16,944 nucleotides of DNA from CF-161 sp035259145 (lineage in GTDB: Bacteria > Chloroflexota > Dormibacteria > Dormibacterales > Dormibacteraceae), in contig DATFWQ010000324.1 in the NCBI GenBank assembly GCA_035259145.1, positions 1 to 16,944 of the forward strand. Direction: 5' to 3'. Below are positions 1-7,256 of this stretch, one piece after another. The notes beneath the pieces are model-generated. The model was not told where the DNA came from. It ran no database searches and saw only the letters and a program-made list of their open reading frames with translations. Made by a program: the position numbers and the translations under genes. Position 1 is the stretch's first letter. Each line of letters starts with the position of its first letter.

Positions 1-1545
1 GTCAAGGGCGGCAAGCTGGTCGAAGGCCAGACGTTCGACATCGCCACGCTCAACCCGTTCATCGCTGTGGATGGCTACAGCCAGCTCCTCGCTGCTCAGC
101 TCTTCGATCCTTTGATGGCCGCCAGGGGCAACGGCGACCCCGTTCCCATACTGGCCAGCGCACCGCCCAAGGTCTCCAGTGATGGCACCACTTACACCTT
201 CTCGCTGCGCAAGGATGCCGAGTGGACCGATGGCCAGCCCATCACTTCGGATGATGTGACCTGGAGCTTCGGCCTCACGTTCGACCCGAGGTACAAGGCG
301 TTCAAGTACCCCGGCCGGGCCACCGCCGAGGCGGGGATAAAGTCGGTCTCCGCACCAGACCCGTACACCTTCGTGGTCCAGTTCACCAGGGTGGATCCGT
401 CCTTCGCCGTCGGGGCAGCGGAGTTCGGCATCCTGCCCAAGCACGTGCTCGGTTCGATGTCGCCCGCGGAGCTGAACACAGCCAGCTTCAACAGCAACCC
501 CACCGTCACCAGTGGCCCTTTCAAGCTGAACAGGTGGGAGACGGGGCAGCATCTGATCTTCGATCGCAATCCGAAGTACTATCGCGGTCCCGCCTATCTC
601 AGCACATACGTGTTCAAGGTGCTCGGGCAGGCGTCCGCCGCAGTGAACGGACTGCTGACCGGAGAGCTGGACCTGGCTGTCGTCACCGACCCTGGAGCCC
701 TGTCGCAGGTCCAGTCAGCGCCCAATCTGTCGACCACCGTCCTACCCATAGCACTCGGCAACTTCCTCGCCTACCAGCTGAATCCGTCCAGGCCCGCCTC
801 CAGGCTTTTCACCGATAAGCGCGTGCGGCAGGCATTGTTCTACGCGCTCGACCTGGCGCAGATCGTGAAGGCGGTGTATTTCGGCTTCGCCGATCCCGGT
901 CTGTCGGTCGAGCCGCCGACCTCCTGGGCATTCACGACCAAGGGCGTACCGAAGTACGGGTACGACCCGCAGAAGGCAGCCTCGCTCCTGGACGCGGCCG
1001 GCTGGAAGCTGAATTCGTCAGGCGTGCGCGAGAACAACGGCACTCAGCTCAGCTTCGAGCTCCAGCTCGGCAATCAGCAGGTGACGATCAGCCTGGCGAC
1101 CGCTATGCAGGAGGCGTGGAAAAAGATCGGGGTGAACATCACTCTGAAGCCGCTGGCCTCGGCCGCATACCTGAGCGCCTTGCGCACGCAGAAGGACTTC
1201 ACGGCGCTGCTCGGCTCAATCCTGTGGGGGGCCGATCCGGACGTGAGCCGCCTCTATCTGTCGAGCCAGACGGGGCCGGGGGGCGCCAACTCGGCGGGTT
1301 ATCAGAACGCCCAGCTGGACGCCATCTTCAACGATGCTCTCAACACGACCGATCGCGAGAAGCGCAAACAGCTATACGCCCAGGCGCAGCAGATACTCAT
1401 GGACGATCTTCCGGAGCCGCCTCTTCTCTGGCAAAAGCAGATCTGGAGTTACAACAAGCGCGTACAGGGACTTCAGCTGGGCACCTACTCGCTGTTCCGC
1501 GAGCGCTACTGGATGAACCAGGTCTGGGTAAGCGACGGCAAGTGA
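1..1545 (+). CDS. ABC transporter substrate-binding protein, family 5 (SBP_bac_5), 5' end missing
   Basis: The extracellular binding protein of a peptide/opine/nickel-type ABC importer. The reading frame is open from base 1, so the start and signal peptide lie upstream; 514 codons are visible. The visible start has the mature N-terminus usual for the family (GGKLVEGQ...DIATLNPF), followed by the DP(L)M and TYTFSLRKDAEWTDG segments, then SGPFKL and the RNPKYYRG stretch typical of family 5 proteins. The C-terminal half has VRQALFYALD and YDPQKAASLLDAAGW, also family hallmarks. Its permease and ATPase partners are not in the window and may lie upstream. The next gene begins 51 bp downstream on the same strand and encodes a gamma-glutamyltransferase-fold protein, which suggests a peptide or amino-acid-conjugate substrate. 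The exact ligand cannot be read from sequence. Family assignment is secure. Confidence 0.93.
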   Translation, partial: VKGGKLVEGQTFDIATLNPFIAVDGYSQLLAAQLFDPLMAARGNGDPVPILASAPPKVSSDGTTYTFSLRKDAEWTDGQPITSDDVTWSFGLTFDPRYKAFKYPGRATAEAGIKSVSAPDPYTFVVQFTRVDPSFAVGAAEFGILPKHVLGSMSPAELNTASFNSNPTVTSGPFKLNRWETGQHLIFDRNPKYYRGPAYLSTYVFKVLGQASAAVNGLLTGELDLAVVTDPGALSQVQSAPNLSTTVLPIALGNFLAYQLNPSRPASRLFTDKRVRQALFYALDLAQIVKAVYFGFADPGLSVEPPTSWAFTTKGVPKYGYDPQKAASLLDAAGWKLNSSGVRENNGTQLSFELQLGNQQVTISLATAMQEAWKKIGVNITLKPLASAAYLSALRTQKDFTALLGSILWGADPDVSRLYLSSQTGPGGANSAGYQNAQLDAIFNDALNTTDREKRKQLYAQAQQILMDDLPEPPLLWQKQIWSYNKRVQGLQLGTYSLFRERYWMNQVWVSDGK

Positions 1546-1596
1546 CCGTACTGGAGGGCACAGGCGACTGATCATGCGACCCCCTGAAGCGCCCAG

Positions 1597-3267
1597 ATGA
1601 GTGCCGGGCTCGACCCGGCCGGATGGGGAACCCGCGAGATCAGTGCGCTGACCGTGCAGGCCAGGCGCGGGCCCAAGCAAGCCGGCCGCGGCACGCGTCA
1701 TGTTGTCTCCACGGAGCACCCGCTCTCAACTCGCGCCGCCGTGGCCACGCTCAGGTCGGGCGGAACGGCGGCGGACGCGCTGGTTGCGGCCGCCATCCTT
1801 CAGACCGTGATAATGCCCGGAACTGTCACTCTCGCAGGAACCATGGGCGGTCTCTATTTCGACCCTCGGGCAGGCCGGAGTCATGCGTTCAACGCGGGTT
1901 TCGACGTGCCTGTCGCAGAGACCGGCGACTACGATCACCGGCGGGACTTGACGACTGGCCGCTCGGTGCTGGTCCCTGGCATGCTGGCCGGCCTCTATGA
2001 GCTGCACCAGCGTTTCGGGCGCCTGGCCTGGTCTGATCTGCTGCGGCCGGCCATCCACTTCGCAATGGAGGGGTTCGAGGTCGGCCCAGAGTACGCGGCC
2101 CTGCTTGAACATCGACGAACGGACCTGCTGCGCCGGCCGGCCGGGAGGGCGATTTTCGCGCAGGACGGTGACCTTCCGCGTGTTGGCTCCATCCTCCGCC
2201 AGCCGCAGCTCGGCAGCACGCTCGAGGCGATCGCGCTTGACGGCCCTGACCATCTTTACCGGGGTGCCTGGGCTTCTGACGCGGTAGAGACCGTCGTGGC
2301 GGCGGGTGGCCGTCTGTCTGTCGAGGATCTCGCTCGCTACCGCGTGCGCTGGCCCGAGCCGATCCGGGGCACGTTCCTCGACACAGAGTTCGTCACTGTA
2401 CCGCCGCCACACTGGGGCGGAGCGCTGACCCTGCTGATGCTGAAGGTCGCGGAGGCGGCCAGGCTGCATGAGCTGCAGCCAACCTTCACCGACGCCGGCT
2501 CGCTCGGCCTCGCCCTTGCGGTCTACCGGTCGGCCAGCGCCAGCGGACGATCGCTGGCCATCGATCTCGAGTCCGCTGGAGTCGAAACAGTGCAGCGGTT
2601 CTACGAGACCCTGAGCAGCGACGAGTGCCGGCGGATCGCGACGGCTCTGTCCGGGCAGGAGCTTCGTGTCTCGACCCCTGGCGCCAACTCGCACCACATT
2701 GCCGCCATCGACGCCGACGGCGGCATGGTCACCGCCACTCACACCGTCCTCAGCAACTACTGGGGAAGCGCCGGGCTTTTCGTGAGTGGAGTCAGCCTCA
2801 ATGGTGCTGCTTACATGAGAGCGCTCGGCGCTGCTCCAGGCGGCCGAGTCTGCGAGCCTCTCGCGCCGTACATGATCTTTCGCGAGAGTGGACGCAGCCC
2901 GTACCTGGCGGCCGGCGCAATTGGCAACGGTCTGGTCTGTGCGAACTTCCAGAACACGACGAACGTGATCGCCCACGGCCTATCGCTATCCGAGTCGATT
3001 GCCGCTCCTCGATTCGGCAGCCTCGGAATTCACTTGAGGACGATGGTCCCCGGCGACTTGCAGCTGGTCGAGGGATTTCCCCCTCAGGTGCTGGAGGCTG
3101 TGGAAACCGGCGGCGTGCGATTCCTGAGGCGCGGACCCCAGGATCCGCTGATCCCTCAGGGAGACCTTCTGATCGACTCCGGGTACTGGACCGCGGTCGC
3201 GATCGATGATGGACAGCTGGTAGCCGTCTCCGACCCCCGGCACCTGGGTATCGGGGCCGGCGATTGA
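1597..3267 (+). CDS. Gamma-glutamyltransferase-family (Ntn hydrolase fold) protein, divergent active site
   Basis: Length (556 aa) and order of blocks match the GGT family: HPLSTRAAVATLRSGGTAADA near residues 40-62, VPGMLAGLYELHQRFGRLAW near 127-146, the YRGAWASDAV...GGRLSVEDLARYRV region near 221-249, and a small-subunit-like C-terminus. The junction where GGTs self-cleave before a catalytic threonine reads NSHHIAAIDADG, which puts Ser365 at the nucleophile position. The Ser-Ser oxyanion motif (SSM.PT) is replaced by EPLAPYMIF (420-428), the GSPGG loop by GAIGNG, and the segment that carries the glutamate-binding Arg reads FNAGFDVP (98-105). There is no obvious signal peptide. The start is uncertain: ATG 1597 lacks a clear ribosome binding site and the frame is closed by a stop at 1585. 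The fold call is firm. True transpeptidase or glutathione hydrolase activity is doubtful, and it may be an amidase or hydrolase of another peptide. It probably shares an operon with the upstream binding protein. Confidence 0.85.
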   Translation: MSAGLDPAGWGTREISALTVQARRGPKQAGRGTRHVVSTEHPLSTRAAVATLRSGGTAADALVAAAILQTVIMPGTVTLAGTMGGLYFDPRAGRSHAFNAGFDVPVAETGDYDHRRDLTTGRSVLVPGMLAGLYELHQRFGRLAWSDLLRPAIHFAMEGFEVGPEYAALLEHRRTDLLRRPAGRAIFAQDGDLPRVGSILRQPQLGSTLEAIALDGPDHLYRGAWASDAVETVVAAGGRLSVEDLARYRVRWPEPIRGTFLDTEFVTVPPPHWGGALTLLMLKVAEAARLHELQPTFTDAGSLGLALAVYRSASASGRSLAIDLESAGVETVQRFYETLSSDECRRIATALSGQELRVSTPGANSHHIAAIDADGGMVTATHTVLSNYWGSAGLFVSGVSLNGAAYMRALGAAPGGRVCEPLAPYMIFRESGRSPYLAAGAIGNGLVCANFQNTTNVIAHGLSLSESIAAPRFGSLGIHLRTMVPGDLQLVEGFPPQVLEAVETGGVRFLRRGPQDPLIPQGDLLIDSGYWTAVAIDDGQLVAVSDPRHLGIGAGD

Positions 3268-3471
3268 AGGCTCGTGCGCCCTTGGACTCAGTTACGCTGG
3301 CCCTGCCGGCGGGCCGACCAGCCGTCCCTGAACATTGCTCCCGGTAAGCCTTAGTCGCGAGGGCGTCTTCCGGATCCCGGGGCCGCTCTCAGCCCAGGGG
3401 AGCGTGCTGTTCACTCCTGACGCCGTGCCCAAGTCCGACGGAGCGACAGCCCAGCGCGGATGGTCGAATGC

Positions 3472-3508
3472 TTGACAGGCACCATACCGGCCCGACTAGG
3501 GTTCGGCG
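3472..3508 (+). promoter_or_regulatory. Leaderless promoter of the 3509 gene
   Basis: TTGACA (3472-3477) and TAGGGT (3497-3502) are separated by 19 bp. The -10 box ends 6 bases before the ATG, so transcription should begin at or near the start codon. No ribosome binding site is present, consistent with a leaderless message. The rest of the 3268-3471 gap shows no gene. Confidence 0.6.
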
Positions 3509-4183
3509 ATGGACCAGGAGACGATTCCGAAGACCATCTCCCTGTTCCTCCTCGGGATCGTTGACCGCGTTAGGCAACTCTTCACGCGTCCCCGATTGGA
3601 CCTGGTCTTCGGAGGGGATGTACCGCCCTACCTCCACACCTACCCGATCTGGGACGCTGCGACAGGCCGGCAGATTCGAGGCCGATGGTACCGCGTAGGG
3701 GTTCTCAACCATTCGAAGGTGCCGGTGTCCGACGTGCAGGTACAGCTATGGAAGCTCGAGCCGGTCCCCTTCCCGCTTCAACCGGTGACCCTGCACTTCA
3801 AAGACAACAACCCAGAATCAGGTAGGCCACAGCCTCGATCAGTCGACGTCCCGGCCGGGAGGCATGACCCGACGGCCTTCGTAGACGTCGTGTCGCAGTA
3901 CGAACGGCAACCAGCCTTCGAGGTTCATACAGTTCCCAATGTCCCCCTTCGGCACATACCAGCGGGTCAGTACACCTTCACCATTCGAGTCACCGGACGT
4001 GACGCCGGCGCGACAACGCGGCGCTTCACCGTCGGCCTGAACGAAAACAACGAGCTCACGATGGCGAACGCCGATCAGCCAGTCTGGTGTCGTTATGGCC
4101 GCGTTTTATATGTGCGCGTTCGCCGGAGTCTTCGAACGGCCTGGCCGCCACCTCGTGGTAGGCGAAGGAGGCGCGACCTGTGA
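3509..4183 (+). CDS. Hypothetical protein, probably beta-sandwich
   Basis: I do not recognise this family. The 224-residue protein begins with a short hydrophobic stretch (ISLFLLGIVDRVRQLF, residues 10-25) and has no cleavable signal. The middle looks like an Ig- or CARDB-like beta domain: WYRVGVLNHSKVPVSDVQVQLW (residues 60-81) resembles the first strands of such domains, and GQYTFTIRVTGRDAGATTRRFTVGL (about 151-175) a terminal beta-hairpin. The last 35-40 residues, after ENNELTM, turn arginine-rich and lower in complexity (VRRSLRTAWPPPRGRRRRRDL). They look like translation past the natural end, so a lost stop or a frameshift near 4050-4080 is possible. The promoter is leaderless, and the gene converges on the 4315 gene across a hairpin. 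Confidence 0.65.
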   Translation: MDQETIPKTISLFLLGIVDRVRQLFTRPRLDLVFGGDVPPYLHTYPIWDAATGRQIRGRWYRVGVLNHSKVPVSDVQVQLWKLEPVPFPLQPVTLHFKDNNPESGRPQPRSVDVPAGRHDPTAFVDVVSQYERQPAFEVHTVPNVPLRHIPAGQYTFTIRVTGRDAGATTRRFTVGLNENNELTMANADQPVWCRYGRVLYVRVRRSLRTAWPPPRGRRRRRDL

Positions 4184-4224
4184 TGCAGCTCAGGGTGGGG
4201 TACGTCGCTAAGACGCACTCAACT

Positions 4225-4252
4225 GAATGGGCAACCGTGAGGTTGCCCATTC
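4225..4252. terminator. Perfect hairpin between convergent genes, terminator-like
   Basis: GAATGGGCAACC (4225-4236) and its exact complement (4241-4252) flank a GTGA loop, giving a 12-bp stem and a tetraloop. It lies between the end of the + strand gene (4183) and the end of the - strand gene (4315), where a bidirectional terminator is expected. There is no T-tract on either side, so termination efficiency is uncertain. Confidence 0.55.
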
Positions 4253-4314
4253 GAGGACGAACTTTCCCGCAGCTGACGTTGCGATCCTGGCTTCCATTCT
4301 GCGGGGCTGTCTGA

Positions 4315-4650
4315 TCAGGTTCCGGGAGGACGGCCCACCCTCTGGTACAGGTTTGCCTGCACTGTGCCGCCCTGCGCCAGCTCCACCGGAACGACCGTCC
4401 GCGGCCAGTTCTTGCCCTCGAACCAGTCCAGGTGAGACCAGATACCGGGCAGCTCCGCAGAGTGGAAGACTTTGACAGGCTGTCGCGCACCGTCGGGGCT
4501 GTACCAGAACGCGGGATATCCGTCCTCCTCTCCAACGTAGCCGCGCACCCAGCCGTCGAGCCACTCGCCGGGAACGTCAGCAAGCAGCCGGTGGTTGACC
4601 TCACCCGGCCGCAGCGTTCCGTAGGCAGCCAGCAGATGCTCTGTCTTCAC
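4315..4650 (-). CDS. Gamma-glutamylcyclotransferase-like (AIG2/GGCT family) protein
   Basis: A short, complete member (111 aa) of the GGCT fold family, whose characterised members release 5-oxoproline from gamma-glutamyl compounds. The substrate-binding YGTLR loop is at residues 10-14, followed by PGEVNH as in bacterial relatives. The expected catalytic Glu is Glu78 in HLDWFEG, and RTVVPVEL supplies the following conserved strand. It is cytoplasmic with no signal. The start is GTG at 4650, with no clear ribosome binding site; a TACCCT box lies 9 bases upstream (4660-4665), so it may be leaderless or cotranscribed with the HEAT-repeat gene 87 bp upstream. A gamma-glutamyltransferase-fold gene lies 1 kb away on the other strand. 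That pairing is suggestive of glutamyl-peptide metabolism but not proof. Confidence 0.8.
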   Translation of the reverse strand: MKTEHLLAAYGTLRPGEVNHRLLADVPGEWLDGWVRGYVGEEDGYPAFWYSPDGARQPVKVFHSAELPGIWSHLDWFEGKNWPRTVVPVELAQGGTVQANLYQRVGRPPGT

Positions 4651-4737
4651 GCGGGGGCAAGGGTACGTCCTCTACAGCGATCGACTTCGGCATCCAACCT
4701 GGGGGAACCAGGTGCCGAATCGGTCAGGTTCGTGCGA

Positions 4738-5202
4738 TCAGAGCACGTTCACGCGACCGGTGCGCCGGTACCGCGCCAGAAGCGAGCGCACACTCCGCCG
4801 CAACGTGCGATCGGGCTCGTTCCGCATCGATTCCAACGTCGCGATCACCCGTTCCTCGAGGCGTCTCCGTGAGCCGTCGCCGAGCGTGTGAAACACCTGC
4901 TTTCGGACGCACATGTCCGGATCGCCGGCCATCTCGAAGACACGCTCCCAAACCTCAGACAAATCGCTCCGTAGATGGCACGGGCAGAGGGTCATCAGCG
5001 CGGCCTGCCGTACGCGGGGCTGCGCGTCGTGGGTGAGGGCAAGCGTCCGGTCGATCTCGACGGCGGAGAGATGTCTGCCATCACCTGGTGCAGGCAGTCC
5101 GGCGCGGCGTGCCGCTGTTGTCAGCTTCGGTCTGACGACGTAGGTCGGTTTGCGAGATGGCGCGAGCAAGTCCCGACGTCGCCGTTGCGAACGTAGCCGC
5201 AC
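4738..5202 (-). CDS. HEAT repeat domain-containing protein
   Basis: A 154-residue protein whose C-terminal two thirds carry three alpha-helical repeat units with the typical D/E-P-D/Q...VR pattern: DAQPRVRQAAL (about 59-69), DPDMCVRKQVFHTL (about 93-106) and EPDRTLRRSVRSLLARY (about 128-144), ending YRRTGRVNVL. A cysteine pair (CPC) follows the first unit. HEAT proteins are protein-binding scaffolds; the partner here is unknown. The first 45 residues are basic and not clearly part of a repeat, which raised doubt about the start. However, GTG 5202 sits 6 bases after a TAGACT box, the same geometry as other genes in the window, and this supports it. It may be cotranscribed with the GGCT-like gene downstream. 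Confidence 0.72.
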   Translation of the reverse strand: MRLRSQRRRRDLLAPSRKPTYVVRPKLTTAARRAGLPAPGDGRHLSAVEIDRTLALTHDAQPRVRQAALMTLCPCHLRSDLSEVWERVFEMAGDPDMCVRKQVFHTLGDGSRRRLEERVIATLESMRNEPDRTLRRSVRSLLARYRRTGRVNVL

Positions 5203-5214
5203 ATGCCGAGTCTA
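5203..5214 (-). promoter_or_regulatory. Leaderless -10 box of the HEAT-repeat gene
   Basis: Read on the - strand, TAGACT (5214-5209) is followed by CGGCAT and then GTG at 5202, giving a spacing of 6. No convincing -35 hexamer is visible upstream. Confidence 0.45.
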
Positions 5215-5396
5215 CGATTGGTGGGCACCCCCACGAGATCTCCCTCTTGTGATTCGGTTGGCCGCGGGTGGAAGCGGTGGCGATCCCCATCACCAGAGCC
5301 AACGCGCCGTGAGTACGGGATACAGAACGGCGTGTCGAGTCCTAAGACCAACGTCCGATTGCGGGCTGCGACCAACCCCGTGAGAAGCTGCCGGCC

Positions 5397-5588
5397 ATGC
5401 AAGCCGCAACCGCGTACATCGCTCCAATAGAAGGGTGGTTCGACCTCCTGGTGGAGATCCAGCAGCTGGAGGCAGCAGGCCTGGTGGTGGTTTCGATCGA
5501 CGATGAGGCGGAGCTCCGGGTCGAGCTCACGAGGCAGGGCCACGAGTGCCTGGGCCACGATCCGACGTGGGACGAATCGGGGCCGTGA
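5397..5588 (+). CDS. Small hypothetical protein (63 aa)
   Basis: Family not recognised. The frame begins ATG CAA GCC and ends TGA. Third codon positions are mostly G or C, as in the real genes here, and the protein is acidic with a plausible fold: a helical N-terminus (GWFDLLVEIQQLEAAG) and then alternating strand and charged segments (LVVVSIDDEAELRVELTRQG). The last part resembles the tail of a winged-helix or small regulatory domain, but that is only a resemblance. No clear ribosome binding site precedes it. A 256-codon frame on the opposite strand covers the same bases but encodes an arginine-rich, low-quality sequence, so the + strand reading is preferred. An 18-bp palindrome follows the stop by 8 bases. 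Confidence 0.42.
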   Translation: MQAATAYIAPIEGWFDLLVEIQQLEAAGLVVVSIDDEAELRVELTRQGHECLGHDPTWDESGP

Positions 5589-5596
5589 CCGGCGAT

Positions 5597-5614
5597 GCGG
5601 AGCCATGGCTCCGC
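5597..5614. repeat. Perfect 18-bp palindrome
   Basis: GCGGAGCCATGGCTCCGC equals its own reverse complement. It lies 8 bases after the stop of the small + strand ORF. It could be a protein-binding site or, as RNA, a GC-rich hairpin. Nothing else in the window matches it. Confidence 0.5.
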
Positions 5615-5841
5615 GTCGTCGAGGGCCCGATCCGTCACTGCTTGAGGCCGGCGCTCGGGGAAGCAGACGGGGTAGATGCGTCCCACGGTACCCACCTCTG
5701 GACGACCAACGTCGGATCGGCGGTGAGCACACCTGACAGACCGCGCGTCCGGCTGACTGGTGCTGCCTGATTCTCTTGTCTATTCGCGCGGATGCCGTTC
5801 GACTACTGGTCATCGAGCCCTCTCCCTGCAGTTCTCGAAAT

Positions 5842-5847
5842 GAGGTG
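5842..5847 (+). promoter_or_regulatory. Ribosome binding site that fixes the SRPBCC start
   Basis: GAGGTG lies 9 bases before ATG 5857. The frame is open further upstream to 5776, but those extra 27 codons have no such signal and do not match the family. Confidence 0.7.
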
Positions 5848-5856
5848 AATCCAAAG

Positions 5857-6330
5857 ATGACCGAGTTGGTGTCCAGGCGCGGTGAGTACATTCGCGCCTC
5901 CGCAACCGATGTGTGGCGCGCGCTGACCGACCCAGATATGACGGAGCAGTACCTCGGTGGCGCTCGGGTTCAGTCCACGTGGCGGCCGGGTGACGAGATC
6001 ACTTACCTGGCCCCGGACGGCGTCACCCGCTTGCTCGAGGGCAGGCTGGTCGAGGTTATTCCCAACCGCCGGCTGGTCTTTGAGTGCAAGCTGCTCTTTG
6101 ATCCCCGCTTCGCCGCCGAGAAGCCGCATCGCGAGACATTCGAAATCGAAGACCTTGGCAACGTTTGCCTTCTTACAGCCACATTCGACCACTATCAGCC
6201 CGACAGCCTCTCGTACGCGTTCGCATGCGATTCCAGGGGTGGCATGGATCTGACGGGGTCCTCCTTGAAGTCGCTGTTGGAGACAGGAAGTCCTATCAAG
6301 CTCGCAGTAGAACCGAGCGCAAAGAGCTGA
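5857..6330 (+). CDS. SRPBCC / AHSA1-like (START-fold) domain protein
   Basis: A 157-residue protein of the Activator-of-Hsp90-ATPase-1-like SRPBCC family, small cytoplasmic proteins with a deep hydrophobic ligand cavity. The N-terminus RRGEYIRASATDVWRALTDPDMTEQYL is the standard opening strand and helix (A..VW.AL.DP). WRPGDEITY, LEGRLVEVIPNRRLVFE and the C-terminal SSLKSLLETGSP helix follow in the usual order. The usual middle strand and helix (ETFEIEDLGNVCLLTATFDHY) are also present. Start chosen at ATG 5857 because of the upstream GAGGTG. Such genes are often paired with ArsR-type regulators, but none is visible here. The gene converges on the permease gene 53 bp downstream. Ligand and role unknown. 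Confidence 0.85.
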   Translation: MTELVSRRGEYIRASATDVWRALTDPDMTEQYLGGARVQSTWRPGDEITYLAPDGVTRLLEGRLVEVIPNRRLVFECKLLFDPRFAAEKPHRETFEIEDLGNVCLLTATFDHYQPDSLSYAFACDSRGGMDLTGSSLKSLLETGSPIKLAVEPSAKS

Positions 6331-6383
6331 CGGTCCGGCATGCCGCGGGCCACCCCCTCGGGTAAGTGAGTTCGCCACGCAGG

Positions 6384-7256
6384 TCAACCCTTGGTCGATC
6401 CTGCCGCCAGTCCCGCCACAATCCATTTCTGGACGATCATGAAGAGGACGACCGCCGGAACGGCGCTGATGATGCTGGCCGCCATCAGCTGGTTCCACAG
6501 CGGCAGCGTGTTGTCCGCGATGTAGTTCTGCAGTCCGACCCCTATCGTGCGCGTCGAGGGCGAGGTGAGCACGCTGGCGAAGAGCACGTCGTTCCACGCG
6601 AGCAGGAAGGAGAAGATGAAGGTGACAACCAGTCCAGGAACGGCCAGTGGGAAGGTCACGTAGCGCAGCACCTCGTACCTGTGCGCCCCGTCAACGAGCG
6701 CCTGCTCCTCGATCTCCTTCGGGAGGCTGGCCACATACACGCTCAGCATCCAGATCGCGAAGGGCAGCGCGAAGGTCATGTAGGTCAGGACCACGCCGAA
6801 GTAGGAGCCGACAATGTGGATCGCGAGAGTGTGCTGGATGACGACGTAGATCACGAACAGGGGGAGTAACAGCAATACGCCGGGGACTGCCTGGGTGGCG
6901 AGCAGCGAGATGCGAAACGGGTTCCGGAAGCGGAATCGGAAGCGAGCAACCACATATGCGGCGCCGAGCGCGAGGACCGACGCGCACACGCCGGTGAGGA
7001 TGGCGATGAGCAGGCTGTTGCGCAGGTAGACGCCCAGGTCCACGGTGCTCCACATCTCGGCGAAGGTCTGCCAGTGGATGCTCTTGGGCAGGAGAACGGT
7101 ACCCGCGCTGACCGAGTCCTGCAGGGAGACCAGGACCATGTACAGGACCGGAAGGAGCACGAAGGCCAGGTAACCCATCGCCGCCGCGTAGCGCCAGGCC
7201 ACGCCCCGCGAGCGTCGGGCTGTCCGCGGACGTCGAGCCGGCGCTGCCACGATCAT
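6384..7256 (-). CDS. Carbohydrate ABC transporter permease, MalG type
   Basis: Inner-membrane permease subunit of a family 1 sugar importer, 290 aa with about six membrane helices. After a basic N-terminal tail comes the first helix (GYLAFVLLPVLYMVLVSL, about 28-45). The cytoplasmic EAA loop that contacts the ATPase is at about 179-207 (LPKEIEEQALVDGAHRYEVLRYV...FPLAVPG), with the conserved G at 190. Its ATG overlaps the stop of the MalF-type gene by 4 bp (ATGA at 7256-7253), so translation is probably coupled. It is the last gene of the operon and ends 53 bp from the convergent SRPBCC gene. The ATPase subunit is absent and must be supplied from elsewhere, as with MsmK-like shared ATPases. 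Confidence 0.92.
   Translation of the reverse strand: MIVAAPARRPRTARRSRGVAWRYAAAMGYLAFVLLPVLYMVLVSLQDSVSAGTVLLPKSIHWQTFAEMWSTVDLGVYLRNSLLIAILTGVCASVLALGAAYVVARFRFRFRNPFRISLLATQAVPGVLLLLPLFVIYVVIQHTLAIHIVGSYFGVVLTYMTFALPFAIWMLSVYVASLPKEIEEQALVDGAHRYEVLRYVTFPLAVPGLVVTFIFSFLLAWNDVLFASVLTSPSTRTIGVGLQNYIADNTLPLWNQLMAASIISAVPAVVLFMIVQKWIVAGLAAGSTKG

Noticed and set aside
1726..2976. 416-codon frame antisense to the GGT-fold gene
   Set aside because: Mirror of a clearly conserved gene; composition typical of antisense frames in high-GC DNA.
5300..5335. Imperfect inverted repeat CGCCGT/ACGGCG
   Set aside because: Six-base arms 16 bases apart are expected by chance in DNA of this GC content.
5121..5891. 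256-codon frame on the - strand
   Set aside because: Arginine- and proline-rich, no family resemblance, and antisense to the small + strand ORF and the start of the SRPBCC gene. A shadow frame.
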